Assembly (NCBI RefSeq): GCF_018221465.1
Contig: NZ_JAAIKR010000001.1
Coordinates: 1 to 64,000, forward strand
Origin: Shewanella intestini
Lineage (GTDB): Bacteria > Pseudomonadota > Gammaproteobacteria > Enterobacterales > Shewanellaceae
Reading direction: 5' to 3'
DNA length: 64,000 nt
Shown here piece after piece: positions 37,072-46,994 of this stretch (position 1 is the stretch's first letter; the number at the start of each line of letters is the position of its first letter). Under the pieces are notes generated by a model, which searched no databases, was not told where the DNA came from, and saw nothing but the letters and a program-made list of their open reading frames with translations. The position numbers were made by a program, and so were the translations under genes.

Positions 37072-39372
37072 TTAATTCCTTAAGTAGAGTGGTTTGCGAT
37101 AATTGAACAAACCTTCATTTAACATATCTTCTACGCCTAATGGACCTGAACCACCTAATCCTTTAATGACAAAGTTAAGATATACGCCTTTTTCAAACTC
37201 TTCTCGAGTATCAATACCCGGGTTTAAGTCATCATCATAATTAGTTTTAATGTTGTAATGGTAACTTAAGCGCACAGCCCAACAACACGATTCATATTGT
37301 ATACCGGCATAGGTTTCAATACTGCGACGCTCATTCAAGTCGTAATACCAGTTACCAACGAAATAAAGGTCATCCGTCATTGGCCAGGTGGTACGCATCC
37401 CCGCCTGAGAAATGTTGACTTTGTCGTTAGTGTTGTTATTTACCAAGTCTGGAACATAGCGGTAGCTGAACTGAATTAATTTACCCACACTTGGGCGATA
37501 ATCTAATGTAGCTTGGCTTTTTTTGTTTTCGCCTTTTTCAGTGTCATGTTGCATTGAGGCGCTAACAAACCAATCGTTGTAAATTTGGCTATCTAATTCA
37601 GCGGCAAGTACCGATGTTGATTGTTCTTGTGGTGAAATAGATTGCTCCCTTAACACATTGGAATCATCAAAATAAAAGATTTGTCCAACGCTGAACTTCA
37701 TTTTTTCTTGATTACTTTGGTCAAACAACCTAGTGGTGAAACCTAACGTCATTTGGTTAGCATCTGCAATACGGTCTAAACCTGAGAAACGACGGTCACG
37801 GAATAAACCAAAGTAATCTTCTTGTAATTGGGCGCTGTCATAAATACCAATGTCAGATTGGTTTTGATAACCCACATATAAGTACTGAAATTGTGGTTCA
37901 AACGTTTGACGATATGGGCTAGATAGCAAGGTGCTATCGCGTTCAAAGTTAATTTTACCATTTAAGCTAAGCTGTGGAATGGTACGACTTACCGTTGAAC
38001 TTAGATCCGCGTCAGTTGCTGTTGGTTGTTGCCAATAGTTCGTTTGCATTAGTTTCATTTCACTGGTGAAAGAGCCAAATGGACTATGGACTGGCAAGAC
38101 TAAACTGGGTGCCATGTGGACGCGCGTGGCGGTAGAGAAGTCATTATCTTGATGGCTAAAATTGGTTACTTCTGAATTGAATTTAAAATCCAGATGATTC
38201 CAAATATTAGTATTTCGATAATTGAAGCTAAGTTGCGGCATGACTTGATACGGTTTGTCTTCTTCACCTAATACTTTAATATCCTGAACTCGAAGGCTCA
38301 GATCCCAGTCTTTTTCAAAGTAACTGGCTTCACCAATACGTGATAATTGGTTGTCAGTAGCACGGTTCACATCTGAGCTTAAATCATTAAAGTAGTTGTT
38401 ATCAGAGACATCGGTAAAATTGGCTAATACTCGCCAGTTATCGTCAATTTTACCTTTATGACTCCAATGGAACACATAACGATCTGGCGAGTTATTGAGT
38501 TTCTGATCTTTACTTAAATATTCCACATTCACTTGACCTGCTTGGTCAGGCGAGTTCATGTACCTAAATTCAGTTTTAAGAAATAACCCGCGTGATGACA
38601 TAAAGTCTGGTGTAAATGTTAAATCGTATTCGGGGGCGATGTTCCAATAATATGGTGTGCTAATTTCAACACCGTTAGTGGTACTGGTACTAAATGACGG
38701 AAATAAAAAACCTGATTTACGTTTGTCTGAAATTGGCACGGTCATATAAGGAATGTACATTACCGGAATATCAGCAATACGCAATTTAGCATCCCAAATT
38801 TCTCCCCATTCCTCATCACTGTCAATGCGGATTTTTTTTGCTTCAAGTAACCAAGACTGAGATTCAGGCGGGCAAGTCGTAAAATTGGAATCAAGTAAAA
38901 TTAAATCATTTTTATTGGTAATTTCGAGTTCTTGAGCATCACCGTTAACTTGCTGGCCATGGAGCCAATATTTAGCCCCTTTGAGCTTGGCGCTATTGTT
39001 TTCCATTTGAGCCACAAGGCTATCAGCGGTGACGGTAAATAAACTGTCTTGAAAGACCAAGTTGCCATTTGCATTGAGCTGCTGTTTTTGTTGATCAATT
39101 AAAGCTTCATCTGCTGCAATATGACGACTGCCTTGGCTAAAACTAACATCGCCAGCAAAGTAGGCTTTTTGATCCATTTCTGCATGTGATGTGTCGGAAA
39201 TGATGACAATATCTTGTTCTTTAACTCCTGAAACCGTCTCTCTTTCATTAACTGAAGTCGAAATCGGTGGATTAATGACACAATGAGGCAAAGCTTCATC
39301 AGCATGTACTGCTTGCGAGGCCAAGAAAGTATTGGATAATAGGCATACTGCCAGGAAATAACGAATCTGCAT
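37072..39372 (-). CDS. lptD: LPS-assembly outer-membrane protein LptD
   Basis: LptD, with LptE, inserts lipopolysaccharide into the outer leaflet. The 766-residue precursor has a signal peptide (cleavage near VHADEA), a beta-jellyroll OstA domain (about residues 50-190) and a large barrel. The four cysteines needed for the interdomain disulfides are present in HCVINPP, TTCPPES and ESCCWAV. The ATG at 39372 is preferred over TTG at 39381; the ribosome-binding site is weak. It is the first gene of the operon through apaH. Confidence 0.95.
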   Translation of the reverse strand: MQIRYFLAVCLLSNTFLASQAVHADEALPHCVINPPISTSVNERETVSGVKEQDIVIISDTSHAEMDQKAYFAGDVSFSQGSRHIAADEALIDQQKQQLNANGNLVFQDSLFTVTADSLVAQMENNSAKLKGAKYWLHGQQVNGDAQELEITNKNDLILLDSNFTTCPPESQSWLLEAKKIRIDSDEEWGEIWDAKLRIADIPVMYIPYMTVPISDKRKSGFLFPSFSTSTTNGVEISTPYYWNIAPEYDLTFTPDFMSSRGLFLKTEFRYMNSPDQAGQVNVEYLSKDQKLNNSPDRYVFHWSHKGKIDDNWRVLANFTDVSDNNYFNDLSSDVNRATDNQLSRIGEASYFEKDWDLSLRVQDIKVLGEEDKPYQVMPQLSFNYRNTNIWNHLDFKFNSEVTNFSHQDNDFSTATRVHMAPSLVLPVHSPFGSFTSEMKLMQTNYWQQPTATDADLSSTVSRTIPQLSLNGKINFERDSTLLSSPYRQTFEPQFQYLYVGYQNQSDIGIYDSAQLQEDYFGLFRDRRFSGLDRIADANQMTLGFTTRLFDQSNQEKMKFSVGQIFYFDDSNVLREQSISPQEQSTSVLAAELDSQIYNDWFVSASMQHDTEKGENKKSQATLDYRPSVGKLIQFSYRYVPDLVNNNTNDKVNISQAGMRTTWPMTDDLYFVGNWYYDLNERRSIETYAGIQYESCCWAVRLSYHYNIKTNYDDDLNPGIDTREEFEKGVYLNFVIKGLGGSGPLGVEDMLNEGLFNYRKPLYLRN

Positions 39373-39516
39373 TGTTATCAATTAGTTATGATTTCTTATT
39401 TAGGGAATTTAATGATGAGATAAGGATACCCAGCTATATTAAACTATCCATAATTTAGCTGATTCCACATGTTATGCTGGTTATAATAAAACAATTTTAC
39501 ATTAAGAGCTAATGAG

Positions 39517-40524
39517 ATGAGTCATTTGGATCCAAGATTAGAGTCGCTAAAGGTCTGGTTAAGCGGTTTTTTTACTTCTTCATTTACTGTTGAGTTAATT
39601 AGCGGTGATGCCAGTTTTAGGCGCTATTTTCGTGTTGTAAATGACGAACAACATTTCATTGTTTCTGACTCTCCTGTTGAGTTAGTTCCCGTTGAACCGT
39701 TTATTCAAATGGCAAAAAGTTATGCCCGAGCTGGTATATTAGTCCCTGAAATTATTGAATATGATATTAATCAGGGCTTTGTATTGCAGTCTGATTTTGG
39801 TGACGTGCAATTACTCTCTCAACTTAATGAGCAGAACGTTGTTCAATATTATCAACAAGCATTAAAATTATTAACTCCGATAAGCTCTGTGCGCACAATG
39901 GCAGGGGCAGCACTGGATGGGTTTAATGCTGAATTCGTTGAGCGCGAATTAACCATCTTTAACCAATGGTTACTTGATGAGTATTTACAATATTCTCTCA
40001 CTGCAAAAGAGCAGCAGATGCTCACTCAAGCATTTGAAGTACTTTCTCAAAATGCGTTAGAACAGCCTCAAGTCGGAATGCATCGCGATTTTCATAGCCG
40101 TAATTTACTGCTCTATAAGCAACAACTGGCGGTCATTGATTTCCAAGACGCGGTGATTGGTCCTGTGACTTACGATGCAGTATCGCTGCTAAGAGACTGC
40201 TATGTTCGGTGGCCACAATCTGTTGTATTACCGTTAATGCAGTTTCATTTTCAACAAGCTAAAGCTGATGGCAGCTTGCCTGAACATGTTAGCTTTGAAA
40301 GCTATGAACGCTGGTTCGACTTGATGGGAATACAGCGCCATGTCAAAGCGGCGGGTATATTTACGCGTTTACATTTGCGTGACGGTAAACCTGGCTATTT
40401 AAAAGATATTCCTTTGACCTTAGATTATATTGCTGAGGTGGCGCAGGGTTATCCGCAACTGGCGCAATTTGGTTTATGGATTAAACACAACATAAAACCG
40501 CAATTAACCAAGGTCGGTTGTTAA
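39517..40524 (+). CDS. amgK: N-acetylmuramate/N-acetylglucosamine kinase, AmgK-like
   Basis: AmgK phosphorylates the anomeric position of MurNAc and GlcNAc in the cell-wall recycling shortcut that bypasses de novo UDP-MurNAc synthesis. The 335-residue protein has the aminoglycoside-phosphotransferase kinase fold. It shows GDASFRRYFRV (about residues 26-36), catalytic loop HRDFHSRNLLL (about 189-199) and metal-binding VIDFQDAVIGP (about 207-217). The pairing with murU two bases downstream and the position divergent from lptD match the known Pseudomonas arrangement, which supports the assignment. Confidence 0.85.
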   Translation: MSHLDPRLESLKVWLSGFFTSSFTVELISGDASFRRYFRVVNDEQHFIVSDSPVELVPVEPFIQMAKSYARAGILVPEIIEYDINQGFVLQSDFGDVQLLSQLNEQNVVQYYQQALKLLTPISSVRTMAGAALDGFNAEFVERELTIFNQWLLDEYLQYSLTAKEQQMLTQAFEVLSQNALEQPQVGMHRDFHSRNLLLYKQQLAVIDFQDAVIGPVTYDAVSLLRDCYVRWPQSVVLPLMQFHFQQAKADGSLPEHVSFESYERWFDLMGIQRHVKAAGIFTRLHLRDGKPGYLKDIPLTLDYIAEVAQGYPQLAQFGLWIKHNIKPQLTKVGC

Positions 40525-40526
40525 TT

Positions 40527-41222
40527 ATGATAAAAGTGATGATTTTAGCCGCCGGAAGGGGTGAGCGATTGCGGCCATTAACCGATAGTTTACCTAAGCC
40601 GCTGGTGAAAGTAGCGGGGAAACCGTTAATCGAATACCATTTAGAAAAGTTGGCTCACGCTGGCGTTAAACAAGTGGTTATTAACTGTGCTTGGCAAGGT
40701 GGTGAATTACCTAAACAACTCGGTGATGGCAGTCGTTGGGGGTTAACCATTCGTTACCGTCATGAATCTCAAGCTCTTGAAACTGCCGGTGGCATTAAAA
40801 ACGCAATGGACTTGCTTGGCGATGCGCCATTTTTAGTGATTAATGGTGATGTCTATATTGATCAATTACCTGATATCAATTCAGCTTTAACGCAACTGAC
40901 TCGACACGACAGTGATATGTTTTTATGGTTAGTGGATAACCCAGATTTTCATCCGCAAGGTGACTTTGCTATTAATGACATGGGTAATGTGGGCATTTTG
41001 CCTGAATCGCAACGTCTTACATATAGTGGAATGGCGCTTTATCAACCACGTGTATTTAATGAGATAAGTGCTGGTAAACGAGCCTTATTACCGGTATTTC
41101 GTGCATCAATGGATAAACAAAAAGTGCAAGGCGGATATTTTCAGCACTTTTGGTGTGATGTCGGTACCGTGGCGCGCTTAAATGCACTTGAGCAGAGGGT
41201 AGCTGACATAAGCAATGATTGA
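40527..41222 (+). CDS. murU: N-acetylmuramate alpha-1-phosphate uridylyltransferase, MurU-like
   Basis: MurU converts MurNAc-1-phosphate and UTP to UDP-MurNAc, completing the recycling shortcut. The 231-residue nucleotidyltransferase has ILAAGRGERLRPLT with LPKPLVKVAGKPL (residues 5-33). INGDVYID carries a metal-binding Asp. The ATG at 40527 lies two bases behind the amgK stop, and a TTG nine bases earlier overlaps amgK and is not needed. In Pseudomonas this pathway underlies intrinsic fosfomycin tolerance. Confidence 0.85.
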   Translation: MIKVMILAAGRGERLRPLTDSLPKPLVKVAGKPLIEYHLEKLAHAGVKQVVINCAWQGGELPKQLGDGSRWGLTIRYRHESQALETAGGIKNAMDLLGDAPFLVINGDVYIDQLPDINSALTQLTRHDSDMFLWLVDNPDFHPQGDFAINDMGNVGILPESQRLTYSGMALYQPRVFNEISAGKRALLPVFRASMDKQKVQGGYFQHFWCDVGTVARLNALEQRVADISND

Positions 41223-41245
41223 GTGTCAATTTAATGAATCTGCAT

Positions 41246-41313
41246 TTTAGTTTTTAGTTTTTAGTTTTTAGTTTTTAGTTTTTAGTTTTTAGTTTTTAGT
41301 TTTTAGTTTTTAG
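41246..41313. repeat. Tandem repeat, 7-bp unit
   Basis: Nine or so copies of TTTTTAG lie between murU and djlA. The homopolymer content makes the copy number prone to change. Confidence 0.9.
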
Positions 41314-41337
41314 TCTTATTACAGTTGGAAATTATTG

Positions 41338-42114
41338 ATGTTTATTTGGGGTAAAGTTTTTGGCGCCATCATTGGCTTTATGTTTGGCCGTGTTGTTGGC
41401 GCGATATTCGGTTGTTGGCTGGGGCATCAATTTGATCGTCGTCGAATGATAAGCCAATACAATAATAATATTCGAAATGTTCAAAGCGTTTTCTTTCGCT
41501 CAACTTTTGCCTTACTTGGCAATATGGCCAAAGCGACAGGACGGGTTACCGAGGCTGACATACAAATTGCCAGCTTATTAATGGACCGCCTAAATCTAAT
41601 TGGCCAGTCTCGAATCGATGCCCAACAAGCTTTTCGAGATGGTAAACAAGCCAGTTTTGATATTAACCAACAGCTAAAAGAGTTTGCCACCGCTTCACGC
41701 GGACAACATGCGCTAAGAAGAATGTTTCTTGAAATACAAGTGCAAATGGCGCTGCACGACGGTGATTTACATAAAAATGAAATGGCCATTCTTACTTCAA
41801 TTGCCAGTGAATTAGGGTTAATGGCGCAACTTAAGCAGATTATTGCCAATATTCAGTCTGAATTTAGCCACCATAAAGCATCTTCACAACCCCATAGCAT
41901 GACCGTTCCTGAGGCTTATGCACTTTTAGGTGTTGAAGAGTCGAGCAGCGATCAACAAATTAAGCGTGCTTATCGAAAACTGATGAACGAGAATCATCCT
42001 GACAAGTTAGTCGCTAAAGGTTTACCAGAAGAAATGATGGCGCTTGCAAAAGGAAAAGCACAAGATATTCAGTCTGCATATCAATTGATTAAGAGTGAAC
42101 GTGGGATGCGATAA
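41338..42114 (+). CDS. djlA: Membrane-anchored DnaJ-like co-chaperone DjlA
   Basis: DjlA stimulates DnaK at the inner membrane. The 258-residue protein has a single N-terminal helix with repeated Gly (GKVFGAIIGFMFGRVVGAIFG), a TerB-like middle domain (about residues 50-175) and a C-terminal J domain (about 195-258) with the HPD motif in NENHPDKL. TTG at 41335 directly precedes the chosen ATG. Confidence 0.92.
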   Translation: MFIWGKVFGAIIGFMFGRVVGAIFGCWLGHQFDRRRMISQYNNNIRNVQSVFFRSTFALLGNMAKATGRVTEADIQIASLLMDRLNLIGQSRIDAQQAFRDGKQASFDINQQLKEFATASRGQHALRRMFLEIQVQMALHDGDLHKNEMAILTSIASELGLMAQLKQIIANIQSEFSHHKASSQPHSMTVPEAYALLGVEESSSDQQIKRAYRKLMNENHPDKLVAKGLPEEMMALAKGKAQDIQSAYQLIKSERGMR

Positions 42115-42136
42115 TAACAATTCATAAGGATGTAAT

Positions 42137-42748
42137 ATGATAAAAAAGGCCGCACCAAGTTTAATAGTGTTATTGCTGGCGCCAAACATAGCCAGTGCTG
42201 AGATGTTTGTTGCCCCTTTTGGTGGTTACAGCTTTGCCAGCAGTAAGCTTGATGTCGTTGATCAAAACGATACCTCATCAACGTTATCGATAAAAGAATC
42301 TGATCATCTTGGCGTGATGTTAGGGGTAACGACTAAAGACCCCGGTAATATCTACGTTATGTACAGCCAACAAAGTACCCAAATAGGAACGCATTGGGGG
42401 TCTTCAAATCCCATCTCTGATGTCGATATCCATTATTACCATGTAGGTGGCACGCTATTTTTTAGTTATGACAACCTCAAACCTTATGTCACTGCGAGTG
42501 TTGGAGTGACGCAACTTAGACCCAATGCGGGTTTTTCAAATGAAAGCCGTTTTTCTATGGCAGTAGGCGGTGGCATAAAATATCACCTGAGTAAAAAAGT
42601 CGCTTTATTTGCTGAGGTAAAAGCTTACGCCACGCTGTTTAATTCAAGCTCGACATTATTTTGTGATGCGACTAATTGTGCATGGAACATAAAAGGCGAT
42701 GTGATGTGGCAAAGTCAGGCTAATGCAGGTTTGTCATTTTCCTTCTAG
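42137..42748 (+). CDS. Small outer-membrane beta-barrel protein
   Basis: The 203-residue precursor has a signal peptide (cleavage near ASAEMF, residue 22). The mature part alternates polar and hydrophobic residues in strand-length blocks and ends in LSFSF with a C-terminal Phe, typical of barrels assembled by BAM. It fits the OmpA-like/porin-family eight-strand barrels. Function is unknown. It starts 22 bases behind djlA and may be cotranscribed. Confidence 0.65.
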   Translation: MIKKAAPSLIVLLLAPNIASAEMFVAPFGGYSFASSKLDVVDQNDTSSTLSIKESDHLGVMLGVTTKDPGNIYVMYSQQSTQIGTHWGSSNPISDVDIHYYHVGGTLFFSYDNLKPYVTASVGVTQLRPNAGFSNESRFSMAVGGGIKYHLSKKVALFAEVKAYATLFNSSSTLFCDATNCAWNIKGDVMWQSQANAGLSFSF

Positions 42749-42796
42749 AGTTAATAAGTATGCTGTTTGTAAACCGTTTAAACTTGGAGTAATAGT

Positions 42797-43756
42797 TTGA
42801 TTACACCAATAAAAATTGTGGTATTAGATAGCTTTACCTTAAATCCTGGTGATTTAAGCTGGCAAGCATTAAGCCAACTTGGTAACTGTCAAATATACCC
42901 ACATACCTTGCCATCAGAGGTGGCCTCTCGTGCTCATGATGCTGATATAGTGCTGACCAACAAAACGGTGTTGTCAGCACAGACGTTAGCGTCACTACCC
43001 AAGGTCAAATACATTGGTGTCCTCGCAACGGGTACGAATGTAGTTGACTTAGATTGCGCTAAACAACGTGGCATTGTGGTCACGAATGTGCCTGGTTATG
43101 GTCCTGACGCTGTGGCACAAATGGTCTTTGCACATATTTTGGCGCACTGCCAACAAGTTAATCTGCATGATCAAGCGGTTAAACAAGGCCAATGGACTCA
43201 AGGGAGGGACTTTTGTTTTACCTTATCTCCTTTGATGTCGTTAAAAGGCAAAACTCTTGGTGTTATTGGCTTTGGTGATATTGGTCAGCAGGTTGCTCAT
43301 CTGGCATTGGCCTTTGGGATGAACGTAATTATTCATACCCCAAAACCCAAACAAGGGTTAGGGGAAAATATGAGGTGGTGTGAGTTAGATACGCTATTAC
43401 GTGAGGCCGATATTGTGTCTTTGCATTGCCCGTTAACCCCTCAAACAAAGCTGTTTATCAACGCTAAAACGTTAAGTTTATTAAAAGCTGGGGCGCTACT
43501 AATTAATACCGCGCGTGGTGATTTAGTCAATGAAACGGAGCTCGCTTTATGGCTTAATCAACAACGTGGTTTTGCCGGTATTGATGTATTGTCTAGCGAG
43601 CCTCCGCAAGCTGATAATCCATTACTTACAGCCAAAAATATTACTATAACGCCCCATATTGCTTGGGCAACGCGTGAAGCAAGGCTAAACCTGCTTAATA
43701 TAGCAGTTGAAAATGTACAAGCTTACCTTAAAGGTGTTCCTATTCATTGTGTTTAA
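42797..43756 (+). CDS. D-2-hydroxyacid dehydrogenase (glycerate dehydrogenase-like)
   Basis: The 319-residue NAD(P)-dependent enzyme reduces 2-keto acids such as hydroxypyruvate. It has the Rossmann motif GVIGFGDIGQQVA (about residues 151-163). The catalytic Arg is in NTARGDLVNE, the Glu in SSEPP and the His in TPHIAWAT. The N-terminus has VLDSFTLNPGDLSW, as in HprA-type enzymes. The start is TTG at 42797 with TTGGAGT upstream; no ATG is available before residue 110. Hydroxypyruvate/glycerate is the likeliest substrate. Confidence 0.8.
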   Translation: MITPIKIVVLDSFTLNPGDLSWQALSQLGNCQIYPHTLPSEVASRAHDADIVLTNKTVLSAQTLASLPKVKYIGVLATGTNVVDLDCAKQRGIVVTNVPGYGPDAVAQMVFAHILAHCQQVNLHDQAVKQGQWTQGRDFCFTLSPLMSLKGKTLGVIGFGDIGQQVAHLALAFGMNVIIHTPKPKQGLGENMRWCELDTLLREADIVSLHCPLTPQTKLFINAKTLSLLKAGALLINTARGDLVNETELALWLNQQRGFAGIDVLSSEPPQADNPLLTAKNITITPHIAWATREARLNLLNIAVENVQAYLKGVPIHCV

Positions 43757-43770
43757 CTTTTAAGCATAAA

Positions 43771-43801
43771 CAAATGCCAGCATATATGCTGGCATTTTTA
43801 T
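43771..43801. terminator. Bidirectional terminator
   Basis: AATGCCAGCATA and TATGCTGGCATT form a near-continuous stem with a T-run between the dehydrogenase and the convergent purT. Confidence 0.85.
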
Positions 43802-43850
43802 TGGCATGGAATTGGTATTTGTGGCGGTTAATCAGCTACAAAAATCAAAT

Positions 43851-45047
43851 TTATAAGATCACTTTCACTTTAGCTGCGCAATGAGTGGCTTTTTCAATTG
43901 CAGCTTCAATTGAATTATCTCTGGCTAGCGCTACACCTAAACGACGACGACCATCAATATCTGGTTTACCAAAGATGCGCAGTTGTGTCAGCGGCGCATT
44001 AAGCGCCTCTGCTATGCCTTCATAGCGAATATTGTTTGAGGTGCCTTGTGCCAAAATAACTGCACTCGCACTATCACCAAACTGAGTGATTGAAGTAATT
44101 GGCAACCCTAAAATTGCACGCACATGTAATGCAAATTCAGACACGTCTTGACTGATCAAGGTGACAAGCCCTGTGTCGTGTGGGCGTGGAGACACTTCAG
44201 AGAAATAAACTTCTTCCCCTTTAATAAACAGCTCAACACCGAACAAACCATAGCCACCTAGTGCTTCAACTACTTTCTTACTCATCTGCTGCGCTTTTTC
44301 GAGCACGTTGGCAGGCATCGCCTGTGGCTGCCATGACTCACGGTAATCACCGTCTTCTTGGCGGTGGCCAATAGGGGCACAGTAATGAATGCCATTAACA
44401 GCGCTTATTGTCAGTAAAGTGATTTCATAATCAAACTTTACAAAGCCTTCAACAATGACGCGACCTTTACCCGCTCGGCCACCTTCTTGAGCGTAATCCC
44501 ACGCGTTGTCGATATTGTCAGCAGTTTTGATCACACTTTGACCTTTACCTGACGAGCTCATGACCGGTTTGACAACACAAGGCATGCCAATTTCTGCAAC
44601 GGCTTTATCAAACTCAGGCTTAGTGTCACAGAAGAAGTAAGGTGAGGTTGGCACGTTAAGTGTTTCAGCCGCTAAGCGGCGGATCCCTTCACGATCCATG
44701 GTTAATTGGGTTGCGCGAGCCGTGGGAACAACATGTAAACCTTGGGCTTCAAGTTCAACCAAGGTCTGAGTTGCAATGGCTTCTATTTCGGGGATGATTA
44801 AATCCGGTTTTTCTACTGCAATGACCGCTTTTAGTGCGTCACCATCAAGCATGTTTAAGGTGTGGCTACGATGAGCAACTTGCATTGCTGGCGCGTTGGG
44901 GTAACGGTCTACACCAATCACTTCAATACCAAAACGTTGTAGTTCAATGGCCACTTCTTTGCCAAGTTCACCACAGCCAAGTAATAGGGCTTTTTTAGTA
45001 TTCAATGTAAGTGGAGTCCCAAATGTTGCAATGGTTTTAACCGACAT
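43851..45047 (-). CDS. purT: Formate-dependent GAR transformylase
   Basis: PurT makes formyl-GAR from GAR, formate and ATP, the folate-independent third step of purine synthesis. The 398-residue ATP-grasp enzyme has [10 protein letters not shown] (about residues 24-33), MNREG-like [26 protein letters not shown] and VSPRPHDTG. The ATG at 45047 has AAGG six bases upstream, and the longer frame is unsupported. No recognisable PurR box was found upstream. Confidence 0.95.
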   Translation of the reverse strand: MSVKTIATFGTPLTLNTKKALLLGCGELGKEVAIELQRFGIEVIGVDRYPNAPAMQVAHRSHTLNMLDGDALKAVIAVEKPDLIIPEIEAIATQTLVELEAQGLHVVPTARATQLTMDREGIRRLAAETLNVPTSPYFFCDTKPEFDKAVAEIGMPCVVKPVMSSSGKGQSVIKTADNIDNAWDYAQEGGRAGKGRVIVEGFVKFDYEITLLTISAVNGIHYCAPIGHRQEDGDYRESWQPQAMPANVLEKAQQMSKKVVEALGGYGLFGVELFIKGEEVYFSEVSPRPHDTGLVTLISQDVSEFALHVRAILGLPITSITQFGDSASAVILAQGTSNNIRYEGIAEALNAPLTQLRIFGKPDIDGRRRLGVALARDNSIEAAIEKATHCAAKVKVIL

Positions 45048-45274
45048 AACGTACCTTAAATCTGTTGAAGGGGATTTTTGTGACAAGTGTACCTTAATCA
45101 ATAAATCATTAACGCTTGGGCATAATAAATGTGCTCAAGATCACTGATGTTTCAGGGAAAACTTAATTTTAAATTTTACACAATCAATTGATTATTTAGT
45201 ATCGGGTTCGGTCAAATAATGTAATATAGACAAAGTGTTAATGAAGTGTTCATGCAATGTTTTGGGAGACGTTT

Positions 45275-45652
45275 ATGTTTTTAGATTATTTTGCTTTAAC
45301 GCTACTTTTCTTCGTGGCGTTAGTTATTTTCTACGGTGTAATTGCTATTCATGACATTCCTTATGAAATTGCTAAGCACCGCAATCACCCTCAACAAGAT
45401 GCGCTGCATATTGCTGGCTGGGTAAGCTTATTTACATTACATGCTATTTGGCCCTTTTTATGGATTTGGGCAACGTTATATCGAGAAGATCGAGGCTGGG
45501 GATTTAGCGATGGAAAGAAACGTGAATTGGAACTTGCAGGCGAAGTGAAAATTTTAGCTGCACAAGTTACCGCGCTTACGGACAAAGTCTCAGCGCTTGA
45601 GTCTTCAAAAGTGACGTTGCCAGATGCCCAAATAACACGTCAAACAACATAA
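45275..45652 (+). CDS. DUF3302 inner-membrane protein (YiaW-like)
   Basis: The 125-residue protein has two hydrophobic helices (about residues 3-25 and 45-66) and a C-terminal coiled-coil-like stretch. GGGAG precedes the ATG at 45275. It is followed after 14 bases by a HlyD-type adaptor, the same pairing as E. coli yiaW-yiaV. Function is unknown; it probably works with the adaptor in export across the envelope. Confidence 0.75.
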   Translation: MFLDYFALTLLFFVALVIFYGVIAIHDIPYEIAKHRNHPQQDALHIAGWVSLFTLHAIWPFLWIWATLYREDRGWGFSDGKKRELELAGEVKILAAQVTALTDKVSALESSKVTLPDAQITRQTT

Positions 45653-45666
45653 GGCGGTGAATAAAT

Positions 45667-46818
45667 ATGGACTTATTACTTATCCTTACCTACACCGCAT
45701 TTTGCGTGGCCATCTTTAAAATATTCAACATACCTTTGACGAAATGGACGGTACCGACGGCGATTCTTGGCGGCATTGCATTAATTGGTACGTTATTGTT
45801 ATTGATGAATTATAACCATCCTTATACCAAATATTCACGTGAGTATTTCGTTTCAGTGCCAATTACTCCGGCGGTAAAAGGGATTGTGACACAAGTCAAT
45901 GTGAGGCCAAATGTGCCCGTTAAAAAAGGTGAAGTGTTGTTTCGTATCGACCCTATTCCTTTTGAAGCGGTAGTACAACAGCGCTTAGCGGCGTTAAAAG
46001 AAGCTGAACAACAAGTCCCGCAATTGTCTGCCGCATTAGATATTGCCACTGCTGCAGTTAATCAAGCTACAGCCGACAAAGACCGAACAGAATCTGCATA
46101 TCGTCGTTTTGAACAAGGGCGTAAAAAGGGCGGGAAAAATTCACCATTTACCGAGTTAGAACTCGACAATAAACGCCAATTGTTTTTTGCTTCACAAGCC
46201 CGTTTAGAAGCCGCTAAAGCGGATGAAATTCGTGCAAGATTGGCTTTTGAGTCAAATATCGATGGCGTTAACACTAAGGTAGCGGGGTTACAGGCGCAAC
46301 TTCAAGAAGCGCAATATAATTTAGCTCGTACGGTAGTGCGCGCACCCGCTGATGGTGTCGTTACCCAAATGGCGTTACGTGAAGGTGCAATGGCGGTGCC
46401 TTTGCCTCTGCGTCCTGCAATGAGCTTCATTCCTGATGAGGAACGTTATTTTGCTGGAGCATTTTGGCAAAACTCGTTATTAAGGCTCAAGCAAGGTGAT
46501 GAAGCTGAAGTGATACTCGATGCTGCACCTGGTCGAGTATTCAAAGGTAAAGTTGCTGCTATTTTACCTGCTATGGCTGAAGGTGAAATTCAATTTGGTG
46601 GTAATTTACAATCATCAAATAGGCTCTTTCAGCGAGGTAGAGCGTTAGTGTTAATAGACCTTGAAGATAATGATGAAGAAATCATTAAACGTCTGCCTGC
46701 GGGGGTTGCTGGCCAAGCTGCTGTTTATACCGAGCACTTTAGCCATGTTTCTATTATTCGTAAGGTGCTGTTAAGAATGCAAAGTTGGTTAAATTACTTA
46801 TTTGCTGAAGGTCATTAA
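45667..46818 (+). CDS. HlyD/EmrA-type membrane fusion protein (YiaV-like)
   Basis: This 383-residue periplasmic adaptor has two N-terminal helices (about residues 3-20 and 30-50). A split lipoyl/barrel-sandwich domain follows (VSVPITPAVKGIVTQVNVR at about 60-80 and ARTVVRAPADGVVTQ at about 220-235), with a long helical hairpin between the halves and a beta-barrel domain. Such proteins link an inner-membrane pump to an outer-membrane channel, but no pump or channel gene is adjacent. It probably forms a unit with the DUF3302 protein. Confidence 0.8.
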   Translation: MDLLLILTYTAFCVAIFKIFNIPLTKWTVPTAILGGIALIGTLLLLMNYNHPYTKYSREYFVSVPITPAVKGIVTQVNVRPNVPVKKGEVLFRIDPIPFEAVVQQRLAALKEAEQQVPQLSAALDIATAAVNQATADKDRTESAYRRFEQGRKKGGKNSPFTELELDNKRQLFFASQARLEAAKADEIRARLAFESNIDGVNTKVAGLQAQLQEAQYNLARTVVRAPADGVVTQMALREGAMAVPLPLRPAMSFIPDEERYFAGAFWQNSLLRLKQGDEAEVILDAAPGRVFKGKVAAILPAMAEGEIQFGGNLQSSNRLFQRGRALVLIDLEDNDEEIIKRLPAGVAGQAAVYTEHFSHVSIIRKVLLRMQSWLNYLFAEGH

Positions 46819-46838
46819 TTTTCACGAAACCGAAAGCT

Positions 46839-46867
46839 TAAAGCCCGCACAAGCGGGCTTTTTGTTA
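46839..46867 (+). terminator. Terminator behind the HlyD-type gene
   Basis: AAAGCCCGC and GCGGGCTTT flank a 4-base loop and end in a T-run. Confidence 0.85.
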
Positions 46868-46994
46868 TTGATTAGCTCAATGTCTGCGCTATTTTTTATG
46901 CTGGTAACTTAAAGGCACAAAGTCAGTTAAGTTATTTTCTATCTGGCATTTTCGCTTGAGCGTTAACCTGTGCTATGCCTTTGTATGATTGATT

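Noticed and set aside
39373-39516. Sigma-E promoter for lptD, as known in E. coli
   Set aside because: A GGAATC-like -35 is present on the minus strand, but no acceptable -10 follows at the right distance.
45048-45274. PurR box upstream of purT
   Set aside because: The nearest candidate around 45110 shares only a few bases with the consensus.
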